A stretch of 46,011 nucleotides of DNA from positions 1 to 46,011 of the IMG/VR virus record IMGVR_UViG_3300008516_000138; one strand, given 5' to 3'. The notes under the pieces were generated by a model, which did no database searches, was not told the DNA's origin, and saw only the letters and a program-made list of their open reading frames with translations. Positions 1 through 7,111 of the stretch are shown piece after piece (position 1 is the stretch's first letter; every line of letters starts with the position of its first letter). Origin of the DNA: a virus. Both the position numbers and the translations under genes were made by a program.

Positions 1-134
1 CAGGCCGCGGCTGAAGTCTTCCCAGACCCCACCGGGCCGACCATGCACCGATAGGTAGCCCCCGAAGAATGAAAAAGCCGCATCGTGGGAAGCGGCTCGT
101 AAGTCTTGGTCTCTGCTTGGTCAACGTCTGTCAA
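1..134 (-). CDS. terL: Terminase large subunit, N-terminal part (cut by left edge)
   Basis: DNA-packaging ATPase/nuclease that drives genome entry into the procapsid. Only the first 44 codons are here. Read from a TTG at 134 they give MTDVDQAETK... and reach a clear Walker A, RCMVGPVGSGKTSAAA, as in podovirus terminases. The TTG has GGAG six bases upstream and the reading overlaps the end of the small basic gene above it. The other end of the gene is at the right edge of the window. The window breaks inside the codon, and the two pieces are not in the same phase when joined. Identity is secure from the P-loop plus the matching C-terminus; the TTG start is inferred from spacing. Confidence 0.8.
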   Translation of the reverse strand, partial: MTDVDQAETKTYEPLPTMRLFHSSGATYRCMVGPVGSGKTSAAA

Positions 135-258
135 TCAACTCTCCATTATCTGCTTGCCGAATAGCCCGGATCAATTTCTTTGCCTTGCGCCGACACCCCC
201 GGAACCCATTCTTGCGCAACTCCCGGGCAACTGGCCCAACTCTATTTTTTCGTAACAT
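121..258 (-). CDS. Small basic protein, 45 aa, upstream of terL
   Basis: An unrecognised Arg/Lys-rich peptide (MLRKNRVGPVARELRKNGFR...), predicted to be highly basic and so possibly nucleic-acid binding. The start is supported by GGGAG four bases before the ATG at 258. That ATG lies inside the 3' end of the preceding gene (17-nt overlap). The end overlaps the proposed terL start by 14 nt, which fits the tight packing of this genome. Function unknown. Confidence 0.6.
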   Translation of the reverse strand: MLRKNRVGPVARELRKNGFRGCRRKAKKLIRAIRQADNGELIDRR

Positions 259-658
259 CTTTCTCCCAGGGCTTGCGCATATCTTCTATAACTACCGTTA
301 AGCCGGCAATCTCATTTCCAGAAACTTTTTGATTAATTAATTCTATACATTTGAATATCCTATCCATAACATATAAAATTAATCGCACATCACCCTTTTC
401 TTTGGCTTGTTCGTAAATATCCAATAATTCCCGATACCATCTACTCGCCAAATGAGTAACATTCTCAGCATCCGCAAGCTTTTTTTCAACATCTGCCAGT
501 TCCAAAAGTTTCGGCATACATTCAAGTTTATGTCTGCGTACTGACTGCCAGCCGATATTAAATTTTTTACCTATGTTTCGATAAGGGACTTCACGAATTA
601 TCGCATCATGTATCTCGTTAAGTTTCGGATGTCTACAAACAGTACAAGTCTGGGACAT
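242..658 (-). CDS. Zinc/HTH protein next to terL, possible small terminase
   Basis: 138 aa. The N-terminus has CTVCRHPKLNEI (CxxCxHP), then a helix-turn-helix-like stretch (YRNIGKKFNIGWQSVRRHKLE, residues about 26-46), and then a helical C-terminal half. Proteins of this CxxC-HP plus HTH plus helical layout are common beside phage terminases, and a DNA-recognition subunit of the packaging motor is the natural guess from its position one small gene upstream of terL. The sequence alone does not prove it. A second gene at 9796-10101 carries the same N-terminal module. The start at 658 has a poor ribosome-binding site. Confidence 0.6.
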   Translation of the reverse strand: MSQTCTVCRHPKLNEIHDAIIREVPYRNIGKKFNIGWQSVRRHKLECMPKLLELADVEKKLADAENVTHLASRWYRELLDIYEQAKEKGDVRLILYVMDRIFKCIELINQKVSGNEIAGLTVVIEDMRKPWEKDVTKK

Positions 659-663
659 AATAT

Positions 664-1140
664 TTACTTTATTAAATCCATATATTTTTGAATTAATCCT
701 TCATATCTCTCGGCCAAGTCTAAAATCTCTTTTTTGAACGGATCATATTTTGATCGAAATGCCTCATCAATGACCTTCAATTTTGTGGGAAACTCCTCTT
801 CGTTTTCCTTCTCATCGTTAAATTGTTTATTATAAATTGGCTGGAAATGCTCAATAAGAGCCCTTTCCAAAATATCAATATCCACATTTTCCGGGACAAA
901 ACGATAAGCGCAATGAGTGAAAACTTTCTTATGCCCATGACGGCCAAGACGAGAAAAAATATCGGTTGTTTGTCCAATATAAACTATCTTGTTTCCCTTC
1001 TTGGTTTCATCTAAAAGAAAATATATATAAGTTCCAGATGGAAACTGCTGCCAATCTTTCTCTGTTGACAAAAGTTCCAGAAAAAAAGTCTTTGTTTTTT
1101 CTTGAAGATTTTCTAATCCCTCAAACATCTTGTTAGCCAT
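664..1140 (-). CDS. GIY-YIG family endonuclease
   Basis: 158 aa. Residues 36-58 hold the two signature pieces, GTYIYFLL and VYIGQT. These are followed by an Arg in SRLGRH, a Glu in LERALIEHF (about 92) and a final PIYN. These match the catalytic core of GIY-YIG nucleases, which cut one DNA strand through a Tyr/Arg/Glu site. The C-terminal 50 residues are charged and helical. It is a free-standing gene between a small-gene cluster and the putative terS, so it is most likely a homing endonuclease. It is more A/T-rich than its neighbours, consistent with separate origin. Confidence 0.85.
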   Translation of the reverse strand: MANKMFEGLENLQEKTKTFFLELLSTEKDWQQFPSGTYIYFLLDETKKGNKIVYIGQTTDIFSRLGRHGHKKVFTHCAYRFVPENVDIDILERALIEHFQPIYNKQFNDEKENEEEFPTKLKVIDEAFRSKYDPFKKEILDLAERYEGLIQKYMDLIK

Positions 1141-1150
1141 ACCATGTTAC

Positions 1151-1252
1151 TTACAACCACACCGAATGAATTTTGTTTGCAATTCTCCAGCAAACAAGAG
1201 AAAGCTTATTTAAAATTCTATACAACATTCGATACACAACCTTCTTGATCAT
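1151..1252 (-). CDS. Possible 33-aa peptide
   Basis: Short reading frame MIKKVVYRMLYRILNKLSL... whose ATG overlaps the stop of the gene above (ATGA). That is the junction style used throughout this genome and the only reason to list it. It is basic and partly hydrophobic, and could be a membrane-associated peptide. No family recognised; it may simply be a spacer before the GIY-YIG gene. Confidence 0.3.
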   Translation of the reverse strand: MIKKVVYRMLYRILNKLSLVCWRIANKIHSVWL

Positions 1253-1392
1253 CTTTTCTTCCTTTTCTTTTGAGTACTCGGTGTCCACCCGGTCTTTCGA
1301 AGCGTTCCATACACATAGGCCCCGCTCCGCTTCTTGCCATAACCTCGTTTTTTAGCCGTGGCCTTAAGCTTCCGCTCCATTTTTACCGGCAT
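1249..1392 (-). CDS. Small basic phage protein, 47 aa (AYVYGTLRKTGW type)
   Basis: MPVKMERKLKATAKKRG... with a central AYVYGTLRKTGWTPS and a Lys/Arg-rich end. From memory, a YGTLRKTGW core recurs in small basic phage proteins of unknown function. The ATG lies one base after the stop of the secreted protein above, with AGAGGTGGTGAG as ribosome-binding region. It is too short for usual gene-calling limits. Likely real; function unknown. Confidence 0.65.
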   Translation of the reverse strand: MPVKMERKLKATAKKRGYGKKRSGAYVYGTLRKTGWTPSTQKKRKKR

Positions 1393-1393
1393 C

Positions 1394-1804
1394 TCACCAC
1401 CTCTGTTCCGGGCGCAACACGTTCATATCCGTTATCGCGTTTCCCCACGGATCGGTCGGTCGTTTCTTTTGTTCTCGTTGACGGAACACCATCATCAGCG
1501 CCACCCACTCCGGGGGAACGGTCTGTTCGCTGTCCCGATAGAAGGCAACCACCCTCCAGCCGGTTTTTTCAAGCCGCCGCGCTACAACAACAACCGGGTC
1601 ATGCAACCCCCACAACAGGGTAGTCTCCATACTACCAGGATACACTTCGTCGGGGTCACACCCCATGGCCGCTATGTACGGAGCCACCGCTTGCTGCAAA
1701 GTCTGAATCGAACTGTCGCCCCGGGATCCTGCGGTCCCCAACACCGAACACACGAAGACCAAACAGATACAGGTTGCGAGAGCGATCAGACAAGCCTTTT
1801 TCAT
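1394..1804 (-). CDS. Secreted small protein A (paralogue of the next gene)
   Basis: 136 aa with a classical export signal: MKKA followed by a hydrophobic run to about residue 22 and a small-residue cleavage region (VLGTAGS). The mature part begins SSIQTLQQAVAPYIAAMG and includes DPVVVVARRLEKTGWRVVAFYRD. The same pattern (LxxAVxPYxxAxG, then a beta-rich W-containing stretch) is in the gene immediately upstream, so the pair arose by tandem duplication. The ATG overlaps that gene's stop (ATGA). Probably acts in the periplasm or outside the cell. Function unknown. Confidence 0.7.
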   Translation of the reverse strand: MKKACLIALATCICLVFVCSVLGTAGSRGDSSIQTLQQAVAPYIAAMGCDPDEVYPGSMETTLLWGLHDPVVVVARRLEKTGWRVVAFYRDSEQTVPPEWVALMMVFRQREQKKRPTDPWGNAITDMNVLRPEQRW

Positions 1805-2100
1805 CCGATGTTAGCGGGTATCTCCACGAGCTCTCCCGATGCTTCATACACCACCCACTCTCCATCCCAATATGCAAAAATCACATAATGAATGGTTTCG
1901 CCGAAAGCATCGAGCCAAAAAAATCCCGCCGCTGTTCCCTGTACCTCATCAGATGCAAGATGATATCCATAATACGGGCCCCAGGCTTCCACATAGGGTT
2001 GTACAGCACGTTTAAGCGGTCGGGTGTTGACGATGTCCAGGGCAAACACCATGGCCGCCACCATCAAAAGTACGAGTACGCACAAGAGTATCTTTTTCAT
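1801..2100 (-). CDS. Secreted small protein B (paralogue)
   Basis: 99 aa. Signal peptide MKKILLCVLVLLMVAAMVFA, then a mature domain with RPLKRAVQPYVEAWG and VIFAYWDGEWVVYEA that parallels its downstream neighbour. The ATG at 2100 is preceded in frame by TTG at 2106, within AGGGGGAACTTGGCAATG, a recurrent initiation element of this phage. Either codon could be used. The gene follows two tRNA genes. Function unknown; an envelope-located host-interaction role is only a guess. Confidence 0.7.
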   Translation of the reverse strand: MKKILLCVLVLLMVAAMVFALDIVNTRPLKRAVQPYVEAWGPYYGYHLASDEVQGTAAGFFWLDAFGETIHYVIFAYWDGEWVVYEASGELVEIPANIG

Positions 2101-2118
2101 TGCCAAGTTCCCCCTATA

Positions 2119-2189
2119 GCGCGGACAGGAATCGAACCTGCGTCATTCGGCTTATGAGACCGAGCTAGAGCCTCTCCAGTCCACCGCGC
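2119..2189 (-). tRNA. tRNA-Met (CAT)
   Basis: Read on the minus strand, GCGCGG pairs with CCGCGC at the two ends. The anticodon stem TCGGT/GCCGA encloses loop CTCATAA with anticodon CAT. The T-arm has the standard TTCGATT loop between GCAGG and CCTGT. The D-stem CTGG/CTAG contains one G-T pair. No CCA is encoded. The cloverleaf is good, although the seventh acceptor pair is poor. A CAT anticodon could also be a lysidine-modified Ile tRNA; identity beyond the anticodon was not tested. Confidence 0.85.
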
Positions 2190-2192
2190 AAC

Positions 2193-2263
2193 GCAGAAGG
2201 ATGGAATTGAACCACCGCCCCTCACCTTAACAGGGTGTCGCTCTACCTCTGAGCTACTTCTGC
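2193..2263 (-). tRNA. tRNA-Asn (GTT)
   Basis: Acceptor GCAGAAG/CTTCTGC is perfect over seven pairs. The D-arm is GCTC/GAGC, the anticodon loop is CTGTTAA with anticodon GTT, and the T-arm GGTGG/CCATC encloses TTCAATT. No encoded CCA. It lies three bases upstream of tRNA-Met in transcription order, so the two are probably processed from one transcript. The stop of a small upstream reading frame falls at the tRNA's TAGCTC. Confidence 0.92.
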
Positions 2264-2385
2264 TCTACTAAACTACGGGCCTGCTCTATAAGAAAATCCG
2301 TAAGTTTATCGAGCCATTCCCGCACTATCTCATCCGCTTCAGCACAACGTTCCATAATTTCAGTTGCCGTCATTAGTTTTTCCAT
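2254..2385 (-). CDS. Possible 43-aa helical peptide ending inside tRNA-Asn
   Basis: MEKLMTATEIMERCAEADEI... ends RSLVEQK. It is amphipathic and probably all helix. It overlaps the methyltransferase end by 26 nt, and its TAG stop is part of tRNA-Asn (tRNA positions 8-10). A second Met at 2373 could be the start. It is listed because it fills the only gap here and the composition is protein-like. No family recognised. Confidence 0.4.
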   Translation of the reverse strand: MEKLMTATEIMERCAEADEIVREWLDKLTDFLIEQARSLVEQK

Positions 2386-2911
2386 CGATAAACGCCCCCA
2401 TGTATCCTTTCTGCCCGTCCAGGGCTTCGTGCCATTCTTTGAACAGCGTCTTCCAACCGAGTTCGCCGAGCTCTTCCTCGGTGAACCAACACTTGTGAGC
2501 CTCGAAGTCGTTCCCTTCTACCGGTCCCTGCTTGTATTCAAACAACGGCGTGGAAACAATCGCCAGCATCGGTGCGTCTTTCAGACACACCAACAGCTTA
2601 ACCGCATCTTTCTTCTCGAAATGCTCGATCACGTCCATGCACAACACTATGTCGCCCCACACGGGGAACACGCCATTGATAACTGCTTCAATCGGTGCGT
2701 GGATCCGAGCCGTGTACTGCTGGGAAAATTGAGTCTGGAAATATGGTAACCAACCGTCCAGCCCAATCATGACGATATCGGGATTGACAGACCGTATCAT
2801 GGCCCCGTATAACCCGCTCCCCATACCCAGATCAAACACCGTCTTTGGTTTCTGCTCGAGAATGTAGGGAACTACCTTGTTCCGGATCTCTGGAGAAGAG
2901 AGTCCGACCAT
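2360..2911 (-). CDS. Class I SAM-dependent methyltransferase
   Basis: 183 aa from the ATG at 2911, which shares its A with the TAA of the gene above (TAATG). Motif I is TVFDLGMGSGLYG (about residues 24-36), binding SAM. A motif IV-like stretch is IVLCMDVIEHFEK (about 88-100), with the VIEH often seen in small-molecule or sugar methyltransferases. The fold is clear, the substrate is not. Placement directly after the fibre/spike genes suggests modification of a tail, glycan or lipid target, but that is inference. Confidence 0.8.
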   Translation of the reverse strand: MVGLSSPEIRNKVVPYILEQKPKTVFDLGMGSGLYGAMIRSVNPDIVMIGLDGWLPYFQTQFSQQYTARIHAPIEAVINGVFPVWGDIVLCMDVIEHFEKKDAVKLLVCLKDAPMLAIVSTPLFEYKQGPVEGNDFEAHKCWFTEEELGELGWKTLFKEWHEALDGQKGYMGAFIDGKTNDGN

Positions 2912-3219
2912 TACCCCGGCCACCCGTCAGACGGAGCCTTGATCACATATAGAGCTCCACTGTCCAGCGTGGTAACAGTTAAATCGTTCACGGGATGCTT
3001 GAGTACAAAAAGCTTAGTATAGTTCGCTCCGTCGGCAACGTCGGGCCAAATCTCATTCCCTGCCCCATCTGAAACCAACAAATCATCACCCGCGATTGCG
3101 GTCTTAGAGATCCAAAGTAAAAAGGCAACATCCACGATTGGATCTGCCAACTTATCGGACATCTTGTCTCCCTCAGCCGCCATTTTGATAACCGGTGTCG
3201 TTTCCTGTGTTACCGCCAT
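2911..3219 (-). CDS. Hypothetical protein in the fibre cluster, 102 aa
   Basis: Starts at the ATG at 3219 behind GGAGG with a six-base spacer (MAVTQETTPVIKM...). The composition is beta-rich: AFLLWISKTAIAGDDLLVSDGAG, then a Val/Thr-rich end. No known domain was recognised. It sits between fibre genes and the methyltransferase and may be a small tail accessory or chaperone, but nothing in the sequence shows this. Confidence 0.65.
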   Translation of the reverse strand: MAVTQETTPVIKMAAEGDKMSDKLADPIVDVAFLLWISKTAIAGDDLLVSDGAGNEIWPDVADGANYTKLFVLKHPVNDLTVTTLDSGALYVIKAPSDGWPG

Positions 3220-3398
3220 TTGTTTCCTCCAAATATTGTCATGATTAAACTTATTGCTATCACAAACCGACCCGGCAAGCGCCGCCCCGACTCCCCGGGC
3301 GGAACACCGGCCCAAGCCCCCACATCTGAGGACATAAACCCATATCCCATTTGCGATTCGCCCCTCGATTCCATCCCATAACCCAAGTCGATTATCAT
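3210..3398 (-). CDS. Possible 62-aa protein with C-terminal hydrophobic segment
   Basis: The ATG at 3398 directly follows the stop of the fibre gene (TAAATG), and the end overlaps the next start by 10 nt. The first 45 residues are Gly/Ser/Met-rich (MIIDLGYGMESRGESQMGYG...) and the last part has a short membrane-like run, RFVIAISLIMTIFGG. Junction spacing favours a real gene, but the composition is low complexity. Function unknown. Confidence 0.45.
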   Translation of the reverse strand: MIIDLGYGMESRGESQMGYGFMSSDVGAWAGVPPGESGRRLPGRFVIAISLIMTIFGGNKWR

Positions 3399-4532
3399 TT
3401 AACTGCCTGTCTTGATGAGTCGCAGGGTGGGATCACATGCCGCTGCAGTGAAATGGAAAAGAAGCATATCACCATTCCGATCAGTTGCGTTCGCGGCTAA
3501 CTTGTACCATCCAAGAGCAAGTTCGGTAATCGCTCCGGTAACTGCACCAAAGCCAGCCCCATCTATATTGACTTGGCCGCTGACCGTCTTACCCGTTGCC
3601 AGTGCGTGATTCGTGCTATCCCGCATAGTAAAAAACAGATCACCAGAAACGGTAGAATTTTTGAGAATCCCAAGCTGGGTACTGACCTGAGTAGCAATCT
3701 CCTGAGCAGCATCTAAATTGAGACCTACGGCTTTCAACACCACCCCGGCTGTTCCAGTATCATCAAGGATAGAAGCTATGTCAGCAAGAAGGGCCGTAAG
3801 CGCCCCGGCATCGGGGATAACGTCTGTGATCGCCTTGATCGCCGCTATTGCAGCGAGCAGGTCTGTCAGTGCGCCAGCGTCAGGAATAACATCCGTCACC
3901 GCCTGGATCGCTGCTGCGGCAGTTCCCACAGCTCCAGCCTCAACAGCAGTATTAACTCCCGCTGCATCCGTCAACAATGTTGATAAAGACATATCGCTCG
4001 GCACCAAGACCTCAAAGGTAGTGGAACTGGTAGGCGTGTCAGTCCAGGCATCAGCGACCGTTGCTATCTTCGTTTCCCCAACATATCCGATGATTTTAGA
4101 AACATCCCCCTGAACCCCGGCAGGAGTGTTATTTGAACATCGAAGCAGGCACCCGACATAAACACCATCTTTAGCTGAAGCACTGGCATCGAGCGTCATG
4201 GTAGATACTCCACCAGCCTGAGCCGTACCTGAACGCAAAACGGGGAGCCGTTGGGGAAAGAGCTTGATTACTCTCGTCAACGCATCCGTGCTTTTCGGAA
4301 CGACTACCACACACTTATATGCCATTTCACTGTAGGGAAAATCAAGCGAGCAAAAACCCGTTGAGATTTCCGACATTTCTACTGCGGAATCAGCAAAAGC
4401 CGCACCATCTTTACTCAGCTCGGTATCACCATCGGCGAGGGCTTTGGCCGCCCCGCCCGAATCCACAAGCTCGATATACTCTCTGTGCTTGCAGTTGTAA
4501 ATCGGTACAATCCTTGCATCTTTAGCTGCCAT
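3399..4532 (-). CDS. Putative tail fibre / neck appendage protein
   Basis: 377 aa. The N-terminus (about 1-90) contains DGDTELSKDGAAFADSA, typical of phage fibre subunits. The middle has an internal tandem repeat, ITDVIPDAGALT-LLA-IA-I, present twice (about residues 215-262) as an Ala-rich helical stretch. The C-terminus is beta-rich (KTVSGQVNIDGAGFGAVTGA, then ALGWYKLAANATDRNG). This helical linker followed by a beta C-domain suits a trimeric fibre. It is one of three consecutive large genes with fibre/spike character. Start chosen at ATG 4532. Confidence 0.65.
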   Translation of the reverse strand: MAAKDARIVPIYNCKHREYIELVDSGGAAKALADGDTELSKDGAAFADSAVEMSEISTGFCSLDFPYSEMAYKCVVVVPKSTDALTRVIKLFPQRLPVLRSGTAQAGGVSTMTLDASASAKDGVYVGCLLRCSNNTPAGVQGDVSKIIGYVGETKIATVADAWTDTPTSSTTFEVLVPSDMSLSTLLTDAAGVNTAVEAGAVGTAAAAIQAVTDVIPDAGALTDLLAAIAAIKAITDVIPDAGALTALLADIASILDDTGTAGVVLKAVGLNLDAAQEIATQVSTQLGILKNSTVSGDLFFTMRDSTNHALATGKTVSGQVNIDGAGFGAVTGAITELALGWYKLAANATDRNGDMLLFHFTAAACDPTLRLIKTGS

Positions 4533-4541
4533 AACGTACTC

Positions 4542-5822
4542 CTATAAATACTTATTAATTACCTTTGTCGCTGCATGAAACCACGCCAAACCCCCGAGCG
4601 TTCTCAGCAACCCCAATAGATACTGAATGATAGGGATCATAAATAGTTGAGACACAACCATCAGTAAATCAGACGCAAACGGCCCTTCGCCCGATGGTCC
4701 CGGGTCACCGCCGCATAAAGGATGGGGATAGGTGTAAGGGGCATAGACTCCACCGTTTATTGTCTCTCCTACTGGATTGGTTAAAAAATAATCCCTGTCT
4801 TCTTGAATAAATACAATATCATCTTCGTAATATCGAAGAGTAGGTTCAAAAGTTGCCGCGTTCAAGGTGTTGTTGTAGATATATGTTTCTTCAACCGGAT
4901 CATATCCCGGCCATTCGCTCAAAAAACCAAATCGCCAGCCGTCCTCTTCGGTCATGTTCCAATCGACCCCACCAGTACCCGTGATCGTGTTGTTAAAAAC
5001 TAGACCTATTCCCCCACGATGGTAGAAAAACCGACTTGCTCTAGTATTGGGTCCACTTATCGTGTTTTCGTAAATCTCCGTACAAACAGTCCCCCTGTGA
5101 CCTCCGTGGGGGGGATTGTTTTCTACATTATATGGTGCTGTTACCGGCTCCTGATTACCGTGAGCATCGCAAATCTCGAAATAATTACCACCATCCAACC
5201 AGTTAACTGTATTATGTCGAAAGGTATACCTGCCGCCCTGTCCACAGTGCATGACAAATGTCACATACCGATTTCCCGTAGTGGAAATGGCATTATCTTC
5301 AACTATTAGATAGTGTGCTGAGCCCAGGTCAATAGGTATCAGATCCCAGGAGTTCCAATAATCTCCGTATACGCCGCAGAAAATCTGACAATCAACGGCC
5401 TCATTATTGTCTACCAACCCATGGACAAATCCACTCCAAGCAAGCGCACGAGTGGTACATTCGAAGAACCTATTGTGATCAATCCGAATCTGCTCAAATA
5501 GTGTCGTAGTGCCATTCGATATTGATATCCCACGACTCTCATTATTCCCGTCGAAAGTAAATCCGGTAACTCGTATCAAATCCGTGGTTGCCGGTGCCGC
5601 AGGTACAATACTAATGGCGCTCCCACCGTCATCATTCTGGCCATTTGTAATAACCGTATTTCCTATCCCAGCACCTTGCAAAGTTATATGTGTCGTTATT
5701 GTTAAACCACTATTCCATGTTGACGAACCGGAAGGGACTGTGACAATATCTCCGGCATCGCACAGATCCACGGCAGCCTGAACATGAGATAGACTGGTGC
5801 TTTCCGCTTCGTGTGTTGCCAT
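4542..5822 (-). CDS. Right-handed beta-helix protein, putative tailspike
   Basis: 426 aa. After a short N-terminus, residues about 10-340 read as pectate-lyase-like beta-helix coils: LTITTHITLQGAGIGNTVI, IRIDHNRFFECTTRAL, LIVEDNAISTTGNRYV, TFRHNTVNWLDGG, EIYENTISGPNTRAS, VFNNTITG. Phage proteins with this fold bind or cleave host surface glycans. Unusually, the last 45 residues are strongly hydrophobic (LLMVVSQLFMIPIIQYLLGLL, then GLAWFHAA), after a Pro/Gly-rich hinge at about 375-385. No catalytic residues can be assigned. It ends 10 bases before the fibre gene downstream. Confidence 0.75.
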   Translation of the reverse strand: MATHEAESTSLSHVQAAVDLCDAGDIVTVPSGSSTWNSGLTITTHITLQGAGIGNTVITNGQNDDGGSAISIVPAAPATTDLIRVTGFTFDGNNESRGISISNGTTTLFEQIRIDHNRFFECTTRALAWSGFVHGLVDNNEAVDCQIFCGVYGDYWNSWDLIPIDLGSAHYLIVEDNAISTTGNRYVTFVMHCGQGGRYTFRHNTVNWLDGGNYFEICDAHGNQEPVTAPYNVENNPPHGGHRGTVCTEIYENTISGPNTRASRFFYHRGGIGLVFNNTITGTGGVDWNMTEEDGWRFGFLSEWPGYDPVEETYIYNNTLNAATFEPTLRYYEDDIVFIQEDRDYFLTNPVGETINGGVYAPYTYPHPLCGGDPGPSGEGPFASDLLMVVSQLFMIPIIQYLLGLLRTLGGLAWFHAATKVINKYL

Positions 5823-6512
5823 CTATATACGCCGCCTTCGCTGACTAATGAGAAGAGGAACAATGCTACCACCACCATTCCCAGATGCCGGTCTAAATGC
5901 CAGAATCTTAAAAGGAATGGTTTCTGAAATACTGGGGGTAATTGTATGTGCTTCCTCGGTTGCGTCGGTTTGTAAGTGCTCCTGCATATAAATCCATTCA
6001 AAATATGTAGGACGACAATAATCCACCCGTTCCGTACATGCCGGAGCACCATCTGGTGTGCCTGATATAGCTTCCGTTGCATCTCCTCCACATATCGAAA
6101 CAATCATGCAATTATTGTTAGTTGGTGTTATCGGACCTGTATCTGCCCCCTCAGTTTCTCCTAAATCCCCACTAACCTCGGCTACATCCAAGGGAGTACT
6201 CTGATCTACACCGCTATAAGCAGCCGCGAAAGCAGCACCTTGTTCATTTGCGACAAAAAGATTAGTGAGTGTCCACGTGGCGCCTTCGCCACTCGCTATT
6301 TTGTAAAGCACAAATAACGTAGAATCCAAACCGCCATTCTCTAGGGATAATAACGTCCAGCCCGCAGGGGTTTCATCTCCAGTATTTGTTGTCGCTGTTA
6401 GTAAACCAATTACGATCAAATCCCCATTAGTAAGGCCAGCGGGGGCGGTAACTTCGGGTGAAACCGTAGCCCCAAAGGATGAAGTTGCCATCGAACGAAA
6501 TGCTATACCCAT
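5823..6512 (-). CDS. Beta-sandwich tail-associated protein
   Basis: 229 aa. A recognisable surface-protein pattern: SPEVTAPAGLTNGDLIVIGLL, TPAGWTLL, LFVLYKIASGEGATWTLTN, and AAYSGVDQSTPLDV, which recurs in phage tail and fibre-associated proteins. It ends with a basic QRRRRI. It directly precedes the beta-helix spike gene (adjacent stop and start), suggesting they act together in host recognition. It follows the structured intergenic region. Confidence 0.65.
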   Translation of the reverse strand: MGIAFRSMATSSFGATVSPEVTAPAGLTNGDLIVIGLLTATTNTGDETPAGWTLLSLENGGLDSTLFVLYKIASGEGATWTLTNLFVANEQGAAFAAAYSGVDQSTPLDVAEVSGDLGETEGADTGPITPTNNNCMIVSICGGDATEAISGTPDGAPACTERVDYCRPTYFEWIYMQEHLQTDATEEAHTITPSISETIPFKILAFRPASGNGGGSIVPLLISQRRRRI

Positions 6513-6533
6513 CTAAAATCCAACTCCTCTACA

Positions 6534-6890
6534 CCCCGCAGCCAGACTCGAACTGACAAAACTCCAGTTAACCTTACGACACCGGAAAATGGAAAACGGG
6601 GGAGAACCGCAGGATACCCGTCGGCATCCCAAACGACCGAATGCCAAAACGCCCTGAATCGGCAACGAGACGCACGCATCTCTTTCAGTCGACGGTCTCC
6701 CCGCCTACGTAGGTGGCCGCAAGTCCGTCAACTCTTGGCCCTTCATTACCGGACATTAAGGGTTGTCCGTGACCCGACCTTCGGGGGCATAGCACATAGT
6801 ACTCATATAAAGTACTCATCAACCCGAAGGAACCTTTTACAGTGTGCGCATAACGCCCACCGAGCTCCTTCCGCTCCGTGGCGGATGAGC
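6534..6890 (-). ncRNA. Structured intergenic RNA candidate with tRNA-like T-arm
   Basis: This 377-bp gap (6513-6889) has no convincing gene. On the minus strand it shows a hairpin at 6864-6890, an 8-bp hairpin 6778-6785/6823-6830 and an H-type pseudoknot at 6739-6769 (CGGACA/TGTCCG with CCCTT/AAGGG). A 7-bp helix (6599-6605 with 6696-6702) closes a domain holding GGCAT/ATGCC and CCGA/TCGG pairings. The 3' end has a textbook T-arm (6541-6557, loop TTCGAGT, stem GTCAG/CTGGC) and an acceptor-like TGCGGGG at 6534-6540. It lacks the conserved tmRNA start and tag and makes no normal cloverleaf. It could be a tmRNA-like RNA, an ornate phage RNA, or a tRNA relic beside other structure. Folding was by eye. 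Confidence 0.45.
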
Positions 6891-7090
6891 TATACATTTA
6901 CCCTGGCCGCAAGCAACGACCCGCTATCAAGTAATTCGTCAATAGGGCAATTTTCAATCTCTTGTAAATTACCTTGATGAAACCTCTCCAGCTCTTTTCG
7001 AAGAAAAGCCTTTGGATCCGGGGCAAGTGCAATTAATTCTCGATCAATTAGCAATGCTACCTTGAACGGTTTTTCCCTTTTCTTACCCAT
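6890..7090 (-). CDS. Hypothetical protein, 66 aa
   Basis: Starts MGKKREKPFKVALLIDREL at 7090, 21 bases after tRNA-Thr. It has a basic N-terminus, then KAFLRKELERFHQGNLQEIENC, a probable long helix. Its TAG stop is the first part of a TAGCTC that begins the structured region below. No family recognised. Moderate support from composition and an SD-like GGGGGAG. Confidence 0.55.
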   Translation of the reverse strand: MGKKREKPFKVALLIDRELIALAPDPKAFLRKELERFHQGNLQEIENCPIDELLDSGSLLAARVNV

Positions 7091-7111
7091 GTTTTCTTCA
7101 CTCCCCCTCAA

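Noticed and set aside
6534-6601. A fourth tRNA, suggested by the T-arm and CCCCGTT/TGCGGGG ends
   Set aside because: Only 68 nt, no D-arm, and the one internal stem (TCCGG/CTGGA) leaves a 14-nt loop with no valid anticodon position.
6685-6897. 70-aa open frame on the minus strand
   Set aside because: Composition is not protein-like, and the DNA carries strong pairing and a pseudoknot that explain it better.
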